Shown here: positions 14,552 to 23,400 of the stretch, piece by piece
Position numbering within the stretch: position 1 is the stretch's first letter
Layout: every line of letters begins with the position of its first letter
DNA from: Chloroflexota bacterium
GTDB taxonomy: Bacteria > Chloroflexota > Chloroflexia > Thermomicrobiales > UBA6265
Length of the DNA stretch: 28,064 nt
Assembly (NCBI GenBank): GCA_023423795.1
Contig: JAFAEX010000070.1
Location: 1-28,064 of the forward strand
Reading direction: 5' to 3'
Position numbers and translations under genes: made by a program
Notes under the pieces: generated by a model
Databases searched by the model: none
The model's input: the letters and a program-made list of their open reading frames with translations, nothing else
What the model was told of the DNA's origin: nothing

Positions 14552-15241
14552 ATGGTCGCCCATGTTTACGTCGATGGCTTCGCCTTGTATCACATGTGCT
14601 ACCGAGGGCTCCGGAACGAAGCGAACCAATCCCTGAAATGGCTGGATCTCGTTTCGCTGTCCAGAGCGCTGCTTCCTGATGAAGAAGTCGATCTCGTACG
14701 TTATTACACAGCCCGCGTGGGTGATACACCTGAGGACAATCAGCGCGCTTTACGTCAGGATGTCTACCTTCGCGCTCTCGCTACACTGCCGGAAATCTCC
14801 ATCCATCAAGGGATATTCCACACCAATAAGCGAGAGGTACGACTGGTTCGCTGTCCCGAGGGTATCACCCCAATCCAGACGGCACGGGTTTGCCAGGAGA
14901 AAGGCTCGGATGTATCGCTGGCAACCCATCTCTTGCTGGACGCTTTTGATGAACGTTGCGACGTAGCATTGTTGTTGACGAACGACTCGGATTTCATTGA
15001 GCCGGTACGGATCGTGCGGGACCGGTTTCGCCTTCGCGTTGTCGTCATCAGCCCCGATACCGTCGTTGCCAAGGCACTTGCCCGCGCTGCAACGTACGCG
15101 CGGCCACTCGACCGCCGGTTGCTGGCTTCGTCGCAGTTGCCCGACCCGGTGATCGATCGGGAAGGGCGTCCCATCCGGGGCCCGGTGGCATGGGGTGGAG
15201 CCGATCCGACAAACGAACGTGCGACCGATTCGGCCACGTAA
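14552..15241 (+). CDS. NYN-domain (PIN-like) putative ribonuclease
   Basis: The protein has 229 residues. NYN domains are PIN-fold metal-dependent nucleases acting on RNA. Conserved acidic positions are D8 (HVYVDGFALYH), D120 (EKGSDVSLATHLLLDAF) and D145/D147 (LLTNDSDFIEPV), the usual NYN arrangement; the domain covers residues 1-185 and a short Pro/Arg-rich tail follows. The ATG at 14552 is chosen because TGAGGGGA lies just upstream; the frame is open to 14519. Base composition is clearly less G+C-rich than the neighbours, with many A/T third positions, which suggests acquisition from elsewhere. Proteins of this type occur singly or with toxin or phage-defence functions; no partner gene is adjacent. 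Confidence 0.85.
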   Translation: MVAHVYVDGFALYHMCYRGLRNEANQSLKWLDLVSLSRALLPDEEVDLVRYYTARVGDTPEDNQRALRQDVYLRALATLPEISIHQGIFHTNKREVRLVRCPEGITPIQTARVCQEKGSDVSLATHLLLDAFDERCDVALLLTNDSDFIEPVRIVRDRFRLRVVVISPDTVVAKALARAATYARPLDRRLLASSQLPDPVIDREGRPIRGPVAWGGADPTNERATDSAT

Positions 15242-15299
15242 CACGGTGGTCTTTTGGACGGATTCAATCCACGTGCATCGACACCAGATGCGCGTCCGG

Positions 15300-16247
15300 T
15301 CAGGCTCTCGCGAGGTCGCCCAGGACCGCCAGCAGCGCGTCTTCCTCGGCCCGCTGGTCGTCCAGCGACAGGAGCGCCGGGTAGATCTCGTCCATGCCGC
15401 CGTCGAGCCGCTCGCGCAGCCCGACAGACACCTGTTCCGGCGTGCCGTAGACGAGTAATTCGTCGAGCAGTCCGTCGGTGATGCGGCCTTCCGCGTCCAG
15501 CGGGTGGCCGGCGTCGGCGAACATCCGGGCGTAGAAGGGCGCGGCGGCGTAGTAGGCCAACTGGTGCTTCGCCGCCTCGTACGCGCGGTCGCGGTCGGGG
15601 GTCATCACGACGGGAAGGTGAGCGATGAGCGGCGGGCGGACGCGGCCGGCTTGCCGCGCGCCGTCCTCCAGCGCGGGTGGCGCGACCCGCCGCAGGTAGG
15701 CCGGCGGGCACAGCCACGTCAGCGCGCCGTCCGACAGTTCCCCGGCCAGCCGGAACGCGGGCGCGCGCAGGGCCGAGACCAGCACCGGCGTTCCCGGCGG
15801 GTTCGGGATCGTCGCGTCGGCGCTGTACCACTCGCCGTGGGCGTGGACCTCGCCCTCGTGCAGGAGGGGCCGCAGGATCTCCACGTACTCCCGCAAACGC
15901 CGCAGCGGACGACGGAAATCGAGGTGGTAGACGTCCACCATCGTGCGGGCGTGCGCGGTGCCGACGCCAAGCCGCAGCCGGCCGGGCGCCAATCCTTCCA
16001 GCGCGGCGGCCTGCGTCGCCAGCCCCAGCGGGTGGCGGGTGAAGGCGGGCACGATCGCCGTGCCGAACCTGATCCGCTCGGTGCGCATGGCGGCCGCCGC
16101 GAACAGCGTCAGCGTGTCCAGCCCGAGGGCGGACATCACCGTCCAGACCGTATCGACCCCGGCCCGCTCGGCCCGCTCGATGAGGTCCACCGCCTGATCC
16201 GACTGCTGCGGCACGAACGCGAACCCGATCCGTCCGGCGTACGTCAC
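15300..16247 (-). CDS. F420-dependent LLM-class (luciferase-like) oxidoreductase
   Basis: The protein has 315 residues. It is a TIM-barrel enzyme of the bacterial luciferase-like superfamily, many of which use coenzyme F420 or FMN. Typical blocks are GFAFVPQQSDQAVDLIERAERAG at the N-terminus, AAAMRTERIRFGTAIVPAFTRHP, GRLRLGVGTAH and, near the C-terminus, LLVYGTPEQVSVGLRERLDGG. The GTG at 16247 is preceded by GGAGGAA with 5-nt spacing, which settles the start inside a much longer open frame. It is followed upstream by a heptamer-repeat hairpin, then by an aldo/keto reductase gene on the same strand. The substrate cannot be told from the sequence. F420 use is inferred from family and likely phylum. 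Confidence 0.87.
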   Translation of the reverse strand: MTYAGRIGFAFVPQQSDQAVDLIERAERAGVDTVWTVMSALGLDTLTLFAAAAMRTERIRFGTAIVPAFTRHPLGLATQAAALEGLAPGRLRLGVGTAHARTMVDVYHLDFRRPLRRLREYVEILRPLLHEGEVHAHGEWYSADATIPNPPGTPVLVSALRAPAFRLAGELSDGALTWLCPPAYLRRVAPPALEDGARQAGRVRPPLIAHLPVVMTPDRDRAYEAAKHQLAYYAAAPFYARMFADAGHPLDAEGRITDGLLDELLVYGTPEQVSVGLRERLDGGMDEIYPALLSLDDQRAEEDALLAVLGDLARA

Positions 16248-16260
16248 GTCGTTCCTCCGT

Positions 16261-16332
16261 GGGTGTCGGGTGTCGGGTCTTGGGTGTCGGGTCTCGCGGC
16301 GGTATTTTCCTGACACCCGACACCCGACACCC
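16261..16332 (-). repeat. Heptamer repeat array forming a 17-bp inverted repeat
   Basis: Reading the plus strand, GGTGTCG units (16262-16275 and 16283-16289) with variants GGTCTTG and GGTCTCG are followed, after a short AT-containing spacer, by TGACACC and two CGACACC units (16311-16331). The outer parts 16261-16277 and 16316-16332 are perfectly complementary over 17 bp. It sits between two co-directional minus-strand genes and starts about 14 nt upstream of the LLM gene start. Confidence 0.8.
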
Positions 16333-16336
16333 CCGC

Positions 16337-17263
16337 CTAGTCCGCCGCCTTGGCGTCGAGGCCGTGCTCGCGGCGGGCGGGCGGGCCTTCGAAATCGAAG
16401 GAGATCTTGAACCGCTCGTGGCGGCCGTCCCAGGCGTGGGGGTAGGCCTTTTCGCGGATGCGGCTCTGCTCCTCGGCCGACAGGGGCCGGAAGCCGCGGC
16501 CGATGGCGAGGTCCTGCTCCAGCACCGCCATCGAATCGACGCCCACGCACAGCGACGCGATGGGCTGCGACAGACTGTAGGCGATAGCCTCCTCCGCCGT
16601 GATGTCGGTTTCGGTCATGATCCGGCCCGCCGCCAGGCTCTTCATCCCGATCACGCCGATCCCGCGGGCGTTCGCCAGCGGCAGGACCTCCTGCTGGAAC
16701 GAGTTGAAGTGCCAGTCCAGCGCGTTGACCGGCATCTGGAGCGTGTCCCACGGGAAGTCCGGGGCCAGTTCCAGCATCCGGCGGAAGATGGCCGGGCTCT
16801 TGTGGCCGGTGAACCCGATGAAGCGGACCTTGCCCTGCTCCTTCGCCTTCAGCATCGCCTCGGCGGCGCCGCCCGGGGCGTAGATGCGGTCGGGGTCGTC
16901 GTGCCACGTCACCTCGTGGATCTGCCAGAGGTCGATGACGTCGGTCCGCAGCCGGCGCAGGCTCTCGTCGAGGTTGACCAGCGAGGAGTCGGCGCGGCGG
17001 TCGTGGGCGCAGTTCTTGGTCATCAGGAAGGCTTTCTCGCGGTAGCCTCCCTGCGCCAGCGCCTCGCCCATGCGGTCCTCGGACTCGCCGCCGTTGTATT
17101 CCCAGGCGTTGTCCATGAAGGTGATGCCGGCATCGATGGCGGCGTGGACGAGACGGATGCCTTCGGCGCGGTCGGGCACGCCCATGTGGAATCCGCCGAG
17201 GGCGAGCATGGAAACGTCCACGCCGGTGGAACCGAGTGGCCTGGTGGGAATGTCCGCGCTCAT
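16337..17263 (-). CDS. Aldo/keto reductase
   Basis: The protein has 308 residues. This NADPH-linked (beta/alpha)8-barrel reductase of carbonyl groups shows the complete catalytic tetrad: D51 and Y56 (MDNAWEYNGG), K83 (FLMTKNCAHD) and H116 (IDLWQIHEV). The N-terminal RPLGSTGVDVSMLALGGFHMG is typical, and the C-terminal AIGRGFRPLSAEEQ region corresponds to the cofactor-binding end. The ATG at 17263 follows GGAGGA by 7 nt; the open frame extends upstream to 17389 but overlaps the divergent RidA promoter region. The short C-terminal tail (DFEGPPARREHGLDAKAAD) is charged. The substrate is unknown. Length fits the family. Confidence 0.9.
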   Translation of the reverse strand: MSADIPTRPLGSTGVDVSMLALGGFHMGVPDRAEGIRLVHAAIDAGITFMDNAWEYNGGESEDRMGEALAQGGYREKAFLMTKNCAHDRRADSSLVNLDESLRRLRTDVIDLWQIHEVTWHDDPDRIYAPGGAAEAMLKAKEQGKVRFIGFTGHKSPAIFRRMLELAPDFPWDTLQMPVNALDWHFNSFQQEVLPLANARGIGVIGMKSLAAGRIMTETDITAEEAIAYSLSQPIASLCVGVDSMAVLEQDLAIGRGFRPLSAEEQSRIREKAYPHAWDGRHERFKISFDFEGPPARREHGLDAKAAD

Positions 17264-17281
17264 CCGTCCGTCCTCCGGGTC

Positions 17282-17302
17282 GTGCCGAGTGCCGAGTGCC
17301 GA
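17282..17302 (-). repeat. Heptamer tandem repeat (GTGCCGA x3) upstream of the aldo/keto reductase
   Basis: Three exact GTGCCGA units lie between divergent genes, ending 18 nt upstream of the aldo/keto reductase start; a degenerate GCGCCGC follows. In the sense strand of the reductase the unit is TCGGCAC. The ribosome site (GGAGGA) lies between the tract and the start. Confidence 0.75.
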
Positions 17303-17390
17303 GCGCCGCGACCGGTCCGCGCGATCTCGGACGGCTACGATAGCGGCAGCGCACGAAGCGGGCAACGAGGGTCGGGATCGGAGGCGCACG

Positions 17391-17819
17391 ATGACGGACC
17401 ACGCGGGACCGGGCGGGCAACTCGGGATGGACGGACGGCGGCGCGTCTCCTCGGGCAGCCCGTTCGAGGAACAGGCGAGTTACTGCCGGGCCGTTCGCGT
17501 CGGGGACTCCATCTGGGTCGCCGGCACGGCGGCCTACGACGACGGCGCGGTCGTCGCGCCGAATCAGGCGGGGGAGCAGGCCCGCTATATCCTCGGCGTC
17601 ATCGACCGCGCCCTGCGCGACCTCGGCTCCTCGCTCGACGACGTAGTCCGCTACCGGGTCTACCTTACCGACATCACACTTTGGCGCGACGTCGTGCCCG
17701 AACTCGGCCGCGCCTTCGTAAACGCCCGCCCGGCGGGCACGCTGGTGGCAGCCGCGGCGCTGATCGATCCCACGCTGGTGGTCGAAATCGAGGTGGACGC
17801 GGTCGCCCGGCCGGCCTGA
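17391..17819 (+). CDS. RidA (YjgF/UK114) family protein
   Basis: The protein has 142 residues. RidA proteins hydrolyse reactive enamine/imine intermediates from amino-acid metabolism. The blocks SPFEEQASYCRAVRVGDSIWVAGT, AGEQARYILGVIDRALRDLG, VVRYRVYLTDI and NARPAGTLVAAAALIDPTLVVEIE follow the family, and the conserved Arg is R113 in ARPAGT. About 20 extra residues precede the usual start. The ATG at 17391 follows GGAGG with 6-nt spacing. It is transcribed divergently from the aldo/keto reductase across a 127-bp gap. Members of the wider YjgF group can have other deaminase functions. A GGCC-rich inverted repeat (AACCGGCC ... GGCCGGTT) lies just after the stop. Confidence 0.88.
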   Translation: MTDHAGPGGQLGMDGRRRVSSGSPFEEQASYCRAVRVGDSIWVAGTAAYDDGAVVAPNQAGEQARYILGVIDRALRDLGSSLDDVVRYRVYLTDITLWRDVVPELGRAFVNARPAGTLVAAAALIDPTLVVEIEVDAVARPA

Positions 17820-17911
17820 ACCGGCCGGGAACCGGCCGGCTCGGCGAAATCGGCCGGTTGCCATACGGAGTCATTGACCACGTTTCGGAACCCGGAAAGC
17901 GTCGCCCAACC

Positions 17912-17993
17912 CGTCATCCAGAGCGTGTCGAGGGATCTCGTTTTCCCCAAGTTGGCGCGGACCACGAGATCCCTCGACACGCTCTGGATGACG
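17912..17993. repeat. REP-like element as a perfect 30-bp inverted repeat
   Basis: Arms 17912-17941 and 17964-17993 are exact reverse complements around a 22-nt loop. The core reads CGAGATCCCTCGACACGCTC and continues TGGATGAC. This is the widespread intergenic element whose spurious translations read HPERVEGS and IPRHALDDG. Directly after it, about two copies of a 21-bp direct repeat (GGATGACGA then AGAGCCGGT) extend to about 18030. The 294-bp gap 17820-18113 is otherwise empty. Confidence 0.85.
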
Positions 17994-18113
17994 AGAGAGC
18001 CGGTGGGGATGACGACAGAGCCGGTTCGGATGCGCGCTGTTGCCAGGAGAACGCGCGGGGCGCGGCGGCGCTTCGGTGGGGACGTGCGCGCCGCCGCGCC
18101 GCCCGGAGGATCC

Positions 18114-18470
18114 ATGACCGACGAATCCCTCGCCCGCCTGCGGGCGATCTGCCTCGCGCTGCCGGAGGCGACCGAGCAAATCAGCTGGGAAACGACCCCG
18201 ACCTTCCGGGTGCGGGACAAGATCTTCGCGCTCCACCGCGTCGAGCGAGATGGCATCTCCGGCTGCTGGGTGAAGGCCCCGGCGGGCATGCAGGAGGCGC
18301 TCGTCGCCGCCGATCCCGAACGGTACTACCGCCCACGCTATCTGGGAGGCAAGGGCTGGCTCGGCATCCGTCTCGAACCAGACCCGGACTGGGACGAGGT
18401 CGCCGCCCGCGTCGAGGAAAGCTGGCGGCTCATCGCTCCGAAGAAGGTCGCCGCGCGGCTCGATGGTTGA
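18114..18470 (+). CDS. MmcQ/YjbR family protein
   Basis: The protein has 118 residues. The family has a CyaY-like fold and is often called DNA-binding, although the function is poorly known. The pattern ICLALPEATEQISWETTPTFRVRDKIFAL, then WVKAPAGMQEALVAADPERYYRPRYLGGKGWLGIRL and VAARVEESWRLIAPKKVAARL, matches the family start to end. The ATG at 18114 follows GGAGGA closely; the frame runs open upstream to 17874, but that part is the REP-like repeat and not coding. It stands alone between repeats and an opposing epimerase gene. Confidence 0.88.
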   Translation: MTDESLARLRAICLALPEATEQISWETTPTFRVRDKIFALHRVERDGISGCWVKAPAGMQEALVAADPERYYRPRYLGGKGWLGIRLEPDPDWDEVAARVEESWRLIAPKKVAARLDG

Positions 18471-18533
18471 GCGTCGGCTGGCCCCGGGCGCCGAAGGTCC
18501 GGTCGGTCCGCGCCGACGCGCGCCGATTCGGCG

Positions 18534-19400
18534 CTACCGCCCGGCGACCGGATCTCCGGCGGCCTGGTCCCGCAGGAGCGCGGCGATGTCGTGGATCGGG
18601 CGAAACCCGAGGCCGCGCTCGGCCTTTCTTCCGTCGTAGACCCGGTCGATGCTGCCGGGCAGCGGCCAGCCCAGGGCGGCGAACGCCGACGCCACCTCCG
18701 GACAGCGCCGACGGATCACCGCTGGCGCGTCGGCCAACAACCCGGGCGCGTCCTGGCGATGGAATGGGGAGCACGCCACGACGTTGAAGACGTCGAACGT
18801 GATGGCGTCGTTTTCGACCGCCAGCGCGTGCGCCGCCGCCACGTCCCGCACGTCGATGCCTCGGTACAAGCGGTGGATCGCCGCCACCATCGGCGGCTCG
18901 GGGAAGAAGCGGCCGGTTCGCAACACGATCGCGGGCATCCCGGCTTCGTCCGCAAAGCGGCTGCAAAGCGCTTCGGCCGCCAGCTTGGTTTCGTCGTAGA
19001 CGTCGCGCGGAACCGGCGGGAGGTCTTCGTCCACCCAGACCGCGGCCGCGTCCGGCACGAGGGAAGCGCCGTATACCGACGTCGTGCTCGTGTAGACGAA
19101 CCGCCGCACGCCGGCCTCGACCGCCGCTTCGAGCAGGTGGCGGGTTCCGGTGACGTTGACCGCGAAGAACTGCTCGCGGCTGGCTTCCGCGACGTGCGGG
19201 GCATGGAGCGAAGCGATATGCACCACCGCCTCCACTCCGCGCGCCGCGCGGCGCACGACGGCGCGGTCCTCGACCCCGCCGACGACGCTCGTCGCCGGCC
19301 CCGCCACCCGGTCCAGCCCGACCACCTCGTGTCGCTCTCCGAGGAGCGCGGCAACCGCGCCACCGAGCAAACCCGAGCTTCCGGTCACCAGGACCCGCAT
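18534..19400 (-). CDS. NAD-dependent epimerase/dehydratase (extended SDR)
   Basis: The protein has 288 residues. The N-terminal Rossmann motif GSSGLLGG (G7, G10, G13) and the catalytic Y135-x3-K139 (VYDETK), together with the STTSVYG block about 20 residues earlier, identify an extended short-chain dehydrogenase of the sugar-nucleotide epimerase/reductase type. FFPEPP and RGIDVRDVAAAH follow the family's substrate-binding half. The ATG at 19400 has GGGAGG a few nt upstream. Specificity (sugar nucleotide, other carbonyl or lactone) cannot be told. It is somewhat shorter than typical GalE (about 330). Confidence 0.87.
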   Translation of the reverse strand: MRVLVTGSSGLLGGAVAALLGERHEVVGLDRVAGPATSVVGGVEDRAVVRRAARGVEAVVHIASLHAPHVAEASREQFFAVNVTGTRHLLEAAVEAGVRRFVYTSTTSVYGASLVPDAAAVWVDEDLPPVPRDVYDETKLAAEALCSRFADEAGMPAIVLRTGRFFPEPPMVAAIHRLYRGIDVRDVAAAHALAVENDAITFDVFNVVACSPFHRQDAPGLLADAPAVIRRRCPEVASAFAALGWPLPGSIDRVYDGRKAERGLGFRPIHDIAALLRDQAAGDPVAGR

Positions 19401-19481
19401 CCGCGCCTCCCATTCCTGAGGCCGGTACCTTACGCCGCGAAACCGGGCGGCCGCGATCGTTGGGTCCGGCCGGGATTGGCG

Positions 19482-19507
19482 AGGCGGGCCGATCGATCGG
19501 CCCGCCT
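19482..19507 (-). terminator. 26-bp perfect palindrome, terminator-like
   Basis: The segment is its own reverse complement (centre GATCGATC, arms AGGCGGGCC / GGCCCGCCT). It lies 24 bp beyond the stop of the Tat-exported protein gene and before the epimerase start. A short T-run follows on the plus strand only. Confidence 0.65.
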
Positions 19508-19531
19508 TTCAGTGCCGTCAAGCGTATGTCG

Positions 19532-20164
19532 TCAGGCGCACTCGATCTCGACCACCAGCCTGCCTTCGCCGTCCGGCGCGAACTCGTCGGTGGCGTAGAC
19601 CAGTTCCAGGGCCAGGGGCTTGCCGCGTCCCGCCACCACGATCGTGTAGTCGTGGTGCTCGTCGAACGCGCCCCAGGCGGGCACCTTGCCGTCGATCGCC
19701 ACGCCCCAGTCGAGGTTGCCGACGCGGTCGTTAGGCCGCGGCGCGCCCTGCCGGAAGAAGCCGTAGTCGGCATCGACCGCGGGTAGGCCGAGCGCTGGGG
19801 TTCCGTCGCCGTTCTCGAGCCCCACGTAACCGCTGGCGCGGAGCCGGTAGGTGCGGCCCTTGGCGAGCACCGGGGTCTTGACGGCATTGCCGTTCGCCGG
19901 AATCTCGATCCGCCCCATCCCCTTTCCGGGGCGGCAGGTTCCGCGCCGGGCCTTGCGGCCGGTCGTGCGCTTGGCCGTCGGTGCGCCGGAGCGCTTGCCG
20001 GCCTTCGCGTTGCCGGCCTTCATGCGACGGGCCGCGTCGGCGTCGTCGCCGATCGCGCCGAGGGCGGCCACGCCGGCGAGGGCGGCGGCGGTCCGCAGCA
20101 GGCCGCGGCGGGTCGTGGTGGCGGGCTTATCGATCGAAACGAGGTCGAGGTTCTGGCGTTCCAT
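19532..20164 (-). CDS. Tat-exported beta-sandwich protein, LecA-like features
   Basis: The protein has 210 residues. The Tat leader TTRRGLLRTAAALAG (R19/R20) ends near ADAA. A strongly basic, low-complexity linker (about 45-85, Lys/Arg/Gly) follows, then a beta-rich domain of about 125 residues that starts IEIPANGNAVKTPVLAKGRTYRL in shorter strands and ends with DGEGRLVVEIE. The strand pattern, including RLRASGYVGLEN and the acidic DGEGxLxVEI end, recalls PA-I (LecA)-like galactose-binding domains, but the calcium ligands cannot be placed with confidence. The role outside the cell is unknown. The start is supported by GGAGA 8 nt upstream. Confidence 0.75.
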   Translation of the reverse strand: MERQNLDLVSIDKPATTTRRGLLRTAAALAGVAALGAIGDDADAARRMKAGNAKAGKRSGAPTAKRTTGRKARRGTCRPGKGMGRIEIPANGNAVKTPVLAKGRTYRLRASGYVGLENGDGTPALGLPAVDADYGFFRQGAPRPNDRVGNLDWGVAIDGKVPAWGAFDEHHDYTIVVAGRGKPLALELVYATDEFAPDGEGRLVVEIECA

Positions 20165-20443
20165 GTCGAGTCTCCAGTTCGGTGTCGGTGGCGATCGCTT
20201 CGTCGATCGCGGCGCCCGGGTCGTTCCGGGTTCGTGGCGCCATCATGGCTTAACTCGACATAACATTCTGCAATCCGGCGCACAGGTTTGGAGTCAACCG
20301 CGGCACACCCGCGTGGCGTGCCGTCGGCGTGGCCGGTCGCTGCGGCGAGCGCGGTCGGTCCCCAAGTGCTTCTGCTATGCTGGCTGAACTGATGCCACGC
20401 GCCGCCCGAACGGTCGGGCGGCAGCCCGCGCGGAGTGCGGCCG

Positions 20444-23400
20444 ATGACCGCAACGACGACGCCGACCAGCGCAGCCGCCGGACCGGCCACCGGACCGGCG
20501 AGCGAGTTGTCGGACGAGCAGCGCGCCGTCGTCGAACACCCGCCGGACGGGGCGCACCTGCTGGCGATCGCCGCCCCGGGCAGCGGCAAGACCCGCGTCA
20601 TCGCCGAGCGCATCCGTTGGCTGCTCGCGACCGGCGCGGCCGAACCGGGTCAGATGCTGGCGATGACCTTCACCCGCCGCGCCGCCCAGCACCTGTGCGC
20701 CCGTATCGGCAACGACGACGTGTGGGCGGGAACCTTCCACGCCGTCTGCGCCGATATCCTGCAGGAGTTCGGGGCGGGCGCCGGGCTGCGCACGCCGATC
20801 CGCATCGCCGACGACGCGTGCCGGCGCGGCCTGATCGAACGCGCGACCGCCAGCGCCGGCTGGGTGCTGCCCGACGCCGAGGCCGCCCGCGACAAGCAAC
20901 TCGAACGATTGGAGAAGGACATCTCCGCCCGCAAACTGGGCAACGCGGACCCGGCCGGGGCATCCCCCACCCTGTTCGACGAGGTCGCCCGCTGGTACGC
21001 CGCCTGGCTGGACGACGGCGGCTGGCTCGACTACGACGACCTGCTGCTGGTGGCGGGCAGGGTGCTGCGCGACCACCCGCCCGCCCGCGCCGCGATGGGC
21101 GAACGCCTGCGCTTCGTCTTCATCGACGAGTTCCACGACGTTTCCGCCGAGCAATATGCCCTCGTGCACCTCCTCGCCCCACCGGGCGGCGCGGTGCAGG
21201 TGATGGCCGTGGCGGACCGCGACCAGGCGATCTTCGGCTGGCGCGGCGCGCGGCTCGCCGCACTCGACGACTACCGGCGCCATTACGCTGCGCAGGAACG
21301 GCGGCTTTCCCGCAACTACCGTTCGACGCCGCAGATCGTCGCCGCCGCCCGCGCCGTGCTCGGCGGCCCGCCGGTCGTCGCGGACCGCCCGGATGGCCAC
21401 CTCGCCTGCTGCGTCCGCTGCCAAACCGTGGAATCCGAGGCAACGGAATTGGCCCGGCTGGTCGGCCGCGCGCTCGAAACGGGGCGATACTGCCCGCCCG
21501 ACGTCGCCGTGCTCTACCGCACCCACAAGCGAGGCAACGCCGCCGAGGAGGCGCTGCTGGCCGCCGGCTACGCGGTCAGCCGCGAACAGCGGGGCCGCTT
21601 CTTCGCCCAACCCGGCGTGCAGGACGTGCTGCGGGTGCTCGACCTCGCGCTGGCCATGCGCGACGAGGGGTTCACCGGCGCGCTCAACTGGCCGCGGGTG
21701 ACGGTGGACGAGGTCACGATGGCCCGCCTCCGCCTGCTCGCGAGCGCTGGGAACGTGCCGGTCAGCGACATCGCCCGCCGCGTCGAGGATTGGGCCGACC
21801 GGCTCTCGCCGCTCACCCGTGCCGCGCTGCGCGATTTTCGCTCGCTGGTGGATGAGCATCTCGCCCCGGCCGCCGAGGACCCGATCGGCGACGTGCTGGA
21901 CCGGCTGCTGCCGCTGCTCGCCGCCCGCCGCTGCCCGCTCCCGGACGGCGACCGAATGGCAATCGAAGAGGTGCTGGCCCGGCTCGACCGGCCACTCGAC
22001 GACGCGACCGCGCGCTTGGCCGAGGCGGTCCACCGCCGTCGCGCGATCGCGGTCCGCCGCCCGGCGCTCGACGGGCCGCCCGACGCCGACGCCGTCGCGG
22101 CCACCCTGATCCTGCGGCGGTTGTTCGACGATTACCTCGGTGTGCCGCTGCTGGTGCTGCCGCCGGGCCGCTTCGCCCCGGACGGCGCGTTCACCATCCA
22201 CCTCGGCGACCGCCGCGCGCCCTCGATCATGGGCATCGGGCTTTCCCGGGCGGCCGACGCCGGCCTCGCGGCGCAGGCGTGGCGGCTGGCGGTTTGCTTG
22301 TTATTGGCGCTCGAGCGCCACGAGGAGGCCGACGACCTCGTCCTCCTCGACATCGAAACCGGCGGCAAGGACCCCGCCCGCACCGAATTGCTGGAGGTCG
22401 CCGCGATCCCGCTGCTCGCCGAGGAGGCCGACCCCGGCGCGGCATTCGTCTCGTTCGTGCGCCCCAGCGGCCGGCGCGCGATCTCCGAGCAGGCGTCGAA
22501 GATCAACGGCATCCGCTGGGAGCACGTCGAGCGGGCCGATCCGCCGGATGTCGTGCTGCCGCGGTTGCTGGCCGCCATCGCGGGGAAGGCCGTCGTCGGG
22601 CACAACGTCGAGCGCTTCGACCTGGTGGTGCTGCGCCGGATCGCCCGCGAACTGGGGCTGGCGCCGCCGGCGAACCCGGCCCTCGATACGCTGAAACTGG
22701 CTCGTCGCCTGCTGCCGGACGAGCCGTCCTACCGGCTGGAGGCGCTGGCACGCCGGTTCCACCTCGGCGACCCGCAGGACCACCGGGCGGAAGCCGATGC
22801 GGTGCTGAACGCCGACGTTTTCCACGCACTGCGCGGCGAACTGCGCCGGGAGACGGCGCGCACGGCGATGACCGAGGCGTTGCCGCTGGTCGCCCTCGGC
22901 CTCCGCGCGGCGGGCATCCCGATCCGCGGCGACGCGGCCACGCTGGTACTGCTCGGCGCGCGCGCCCACCGTCTCGGCTGGGGACAATCCCTGCTCGCCG
23001 AATGGCGCGCGCAAACCGGGCGCAATCCGGACTGGCTGGGAACGGTCGCCGGCGACCGCACCCCGGCCGACGACGACTGGGACCGGATGGAAACGTCCTG
23101 GCGCGAAGCCGCCGACGCTTTCCGCTTCCGCGCCCGCGACGATTCGCTCGGCGCGTTCCTGCGCCACGCTGCGCTCGCCCAGCCGATCGATTTCGTGCCC
23201 GCCGCGCTGCCCGGCGGCGCGGACGAAACCGGCACCGACGCCCGCTTCGTGCCGACCTCGGAGCGGATCGCGATGATGACCGCCCACAGCGCCAAGGGGA
23301 GGGAATGGCCGCTCGTCTTCGTCATCGGCGCGGAATCGGACCAGTTCCCGGTCTGGACCCGGGACCCGGCCCCGGACCACGACGAGGAGGAACGGCGGGT

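Noticed and set aside
16261..16332. Heptamer tracts considered as a CRISPR array
   Set aside because: Units are 7 bp without unique spacers, and no cas genes are present.
17871..18236. Minus-strand frame containing HPERVEGS and IPRHALDDG
   Set aside because: These peptides are translations of the REP-like intergenic element, not a protein family.
16259..18787. Plus-strand open frame of over 800 codons across the aldo/keto reductase, RidA and MmcQ genes
   Set aside because: It overlaps three supported genes and intergenic repeats and has no domain-like segments.
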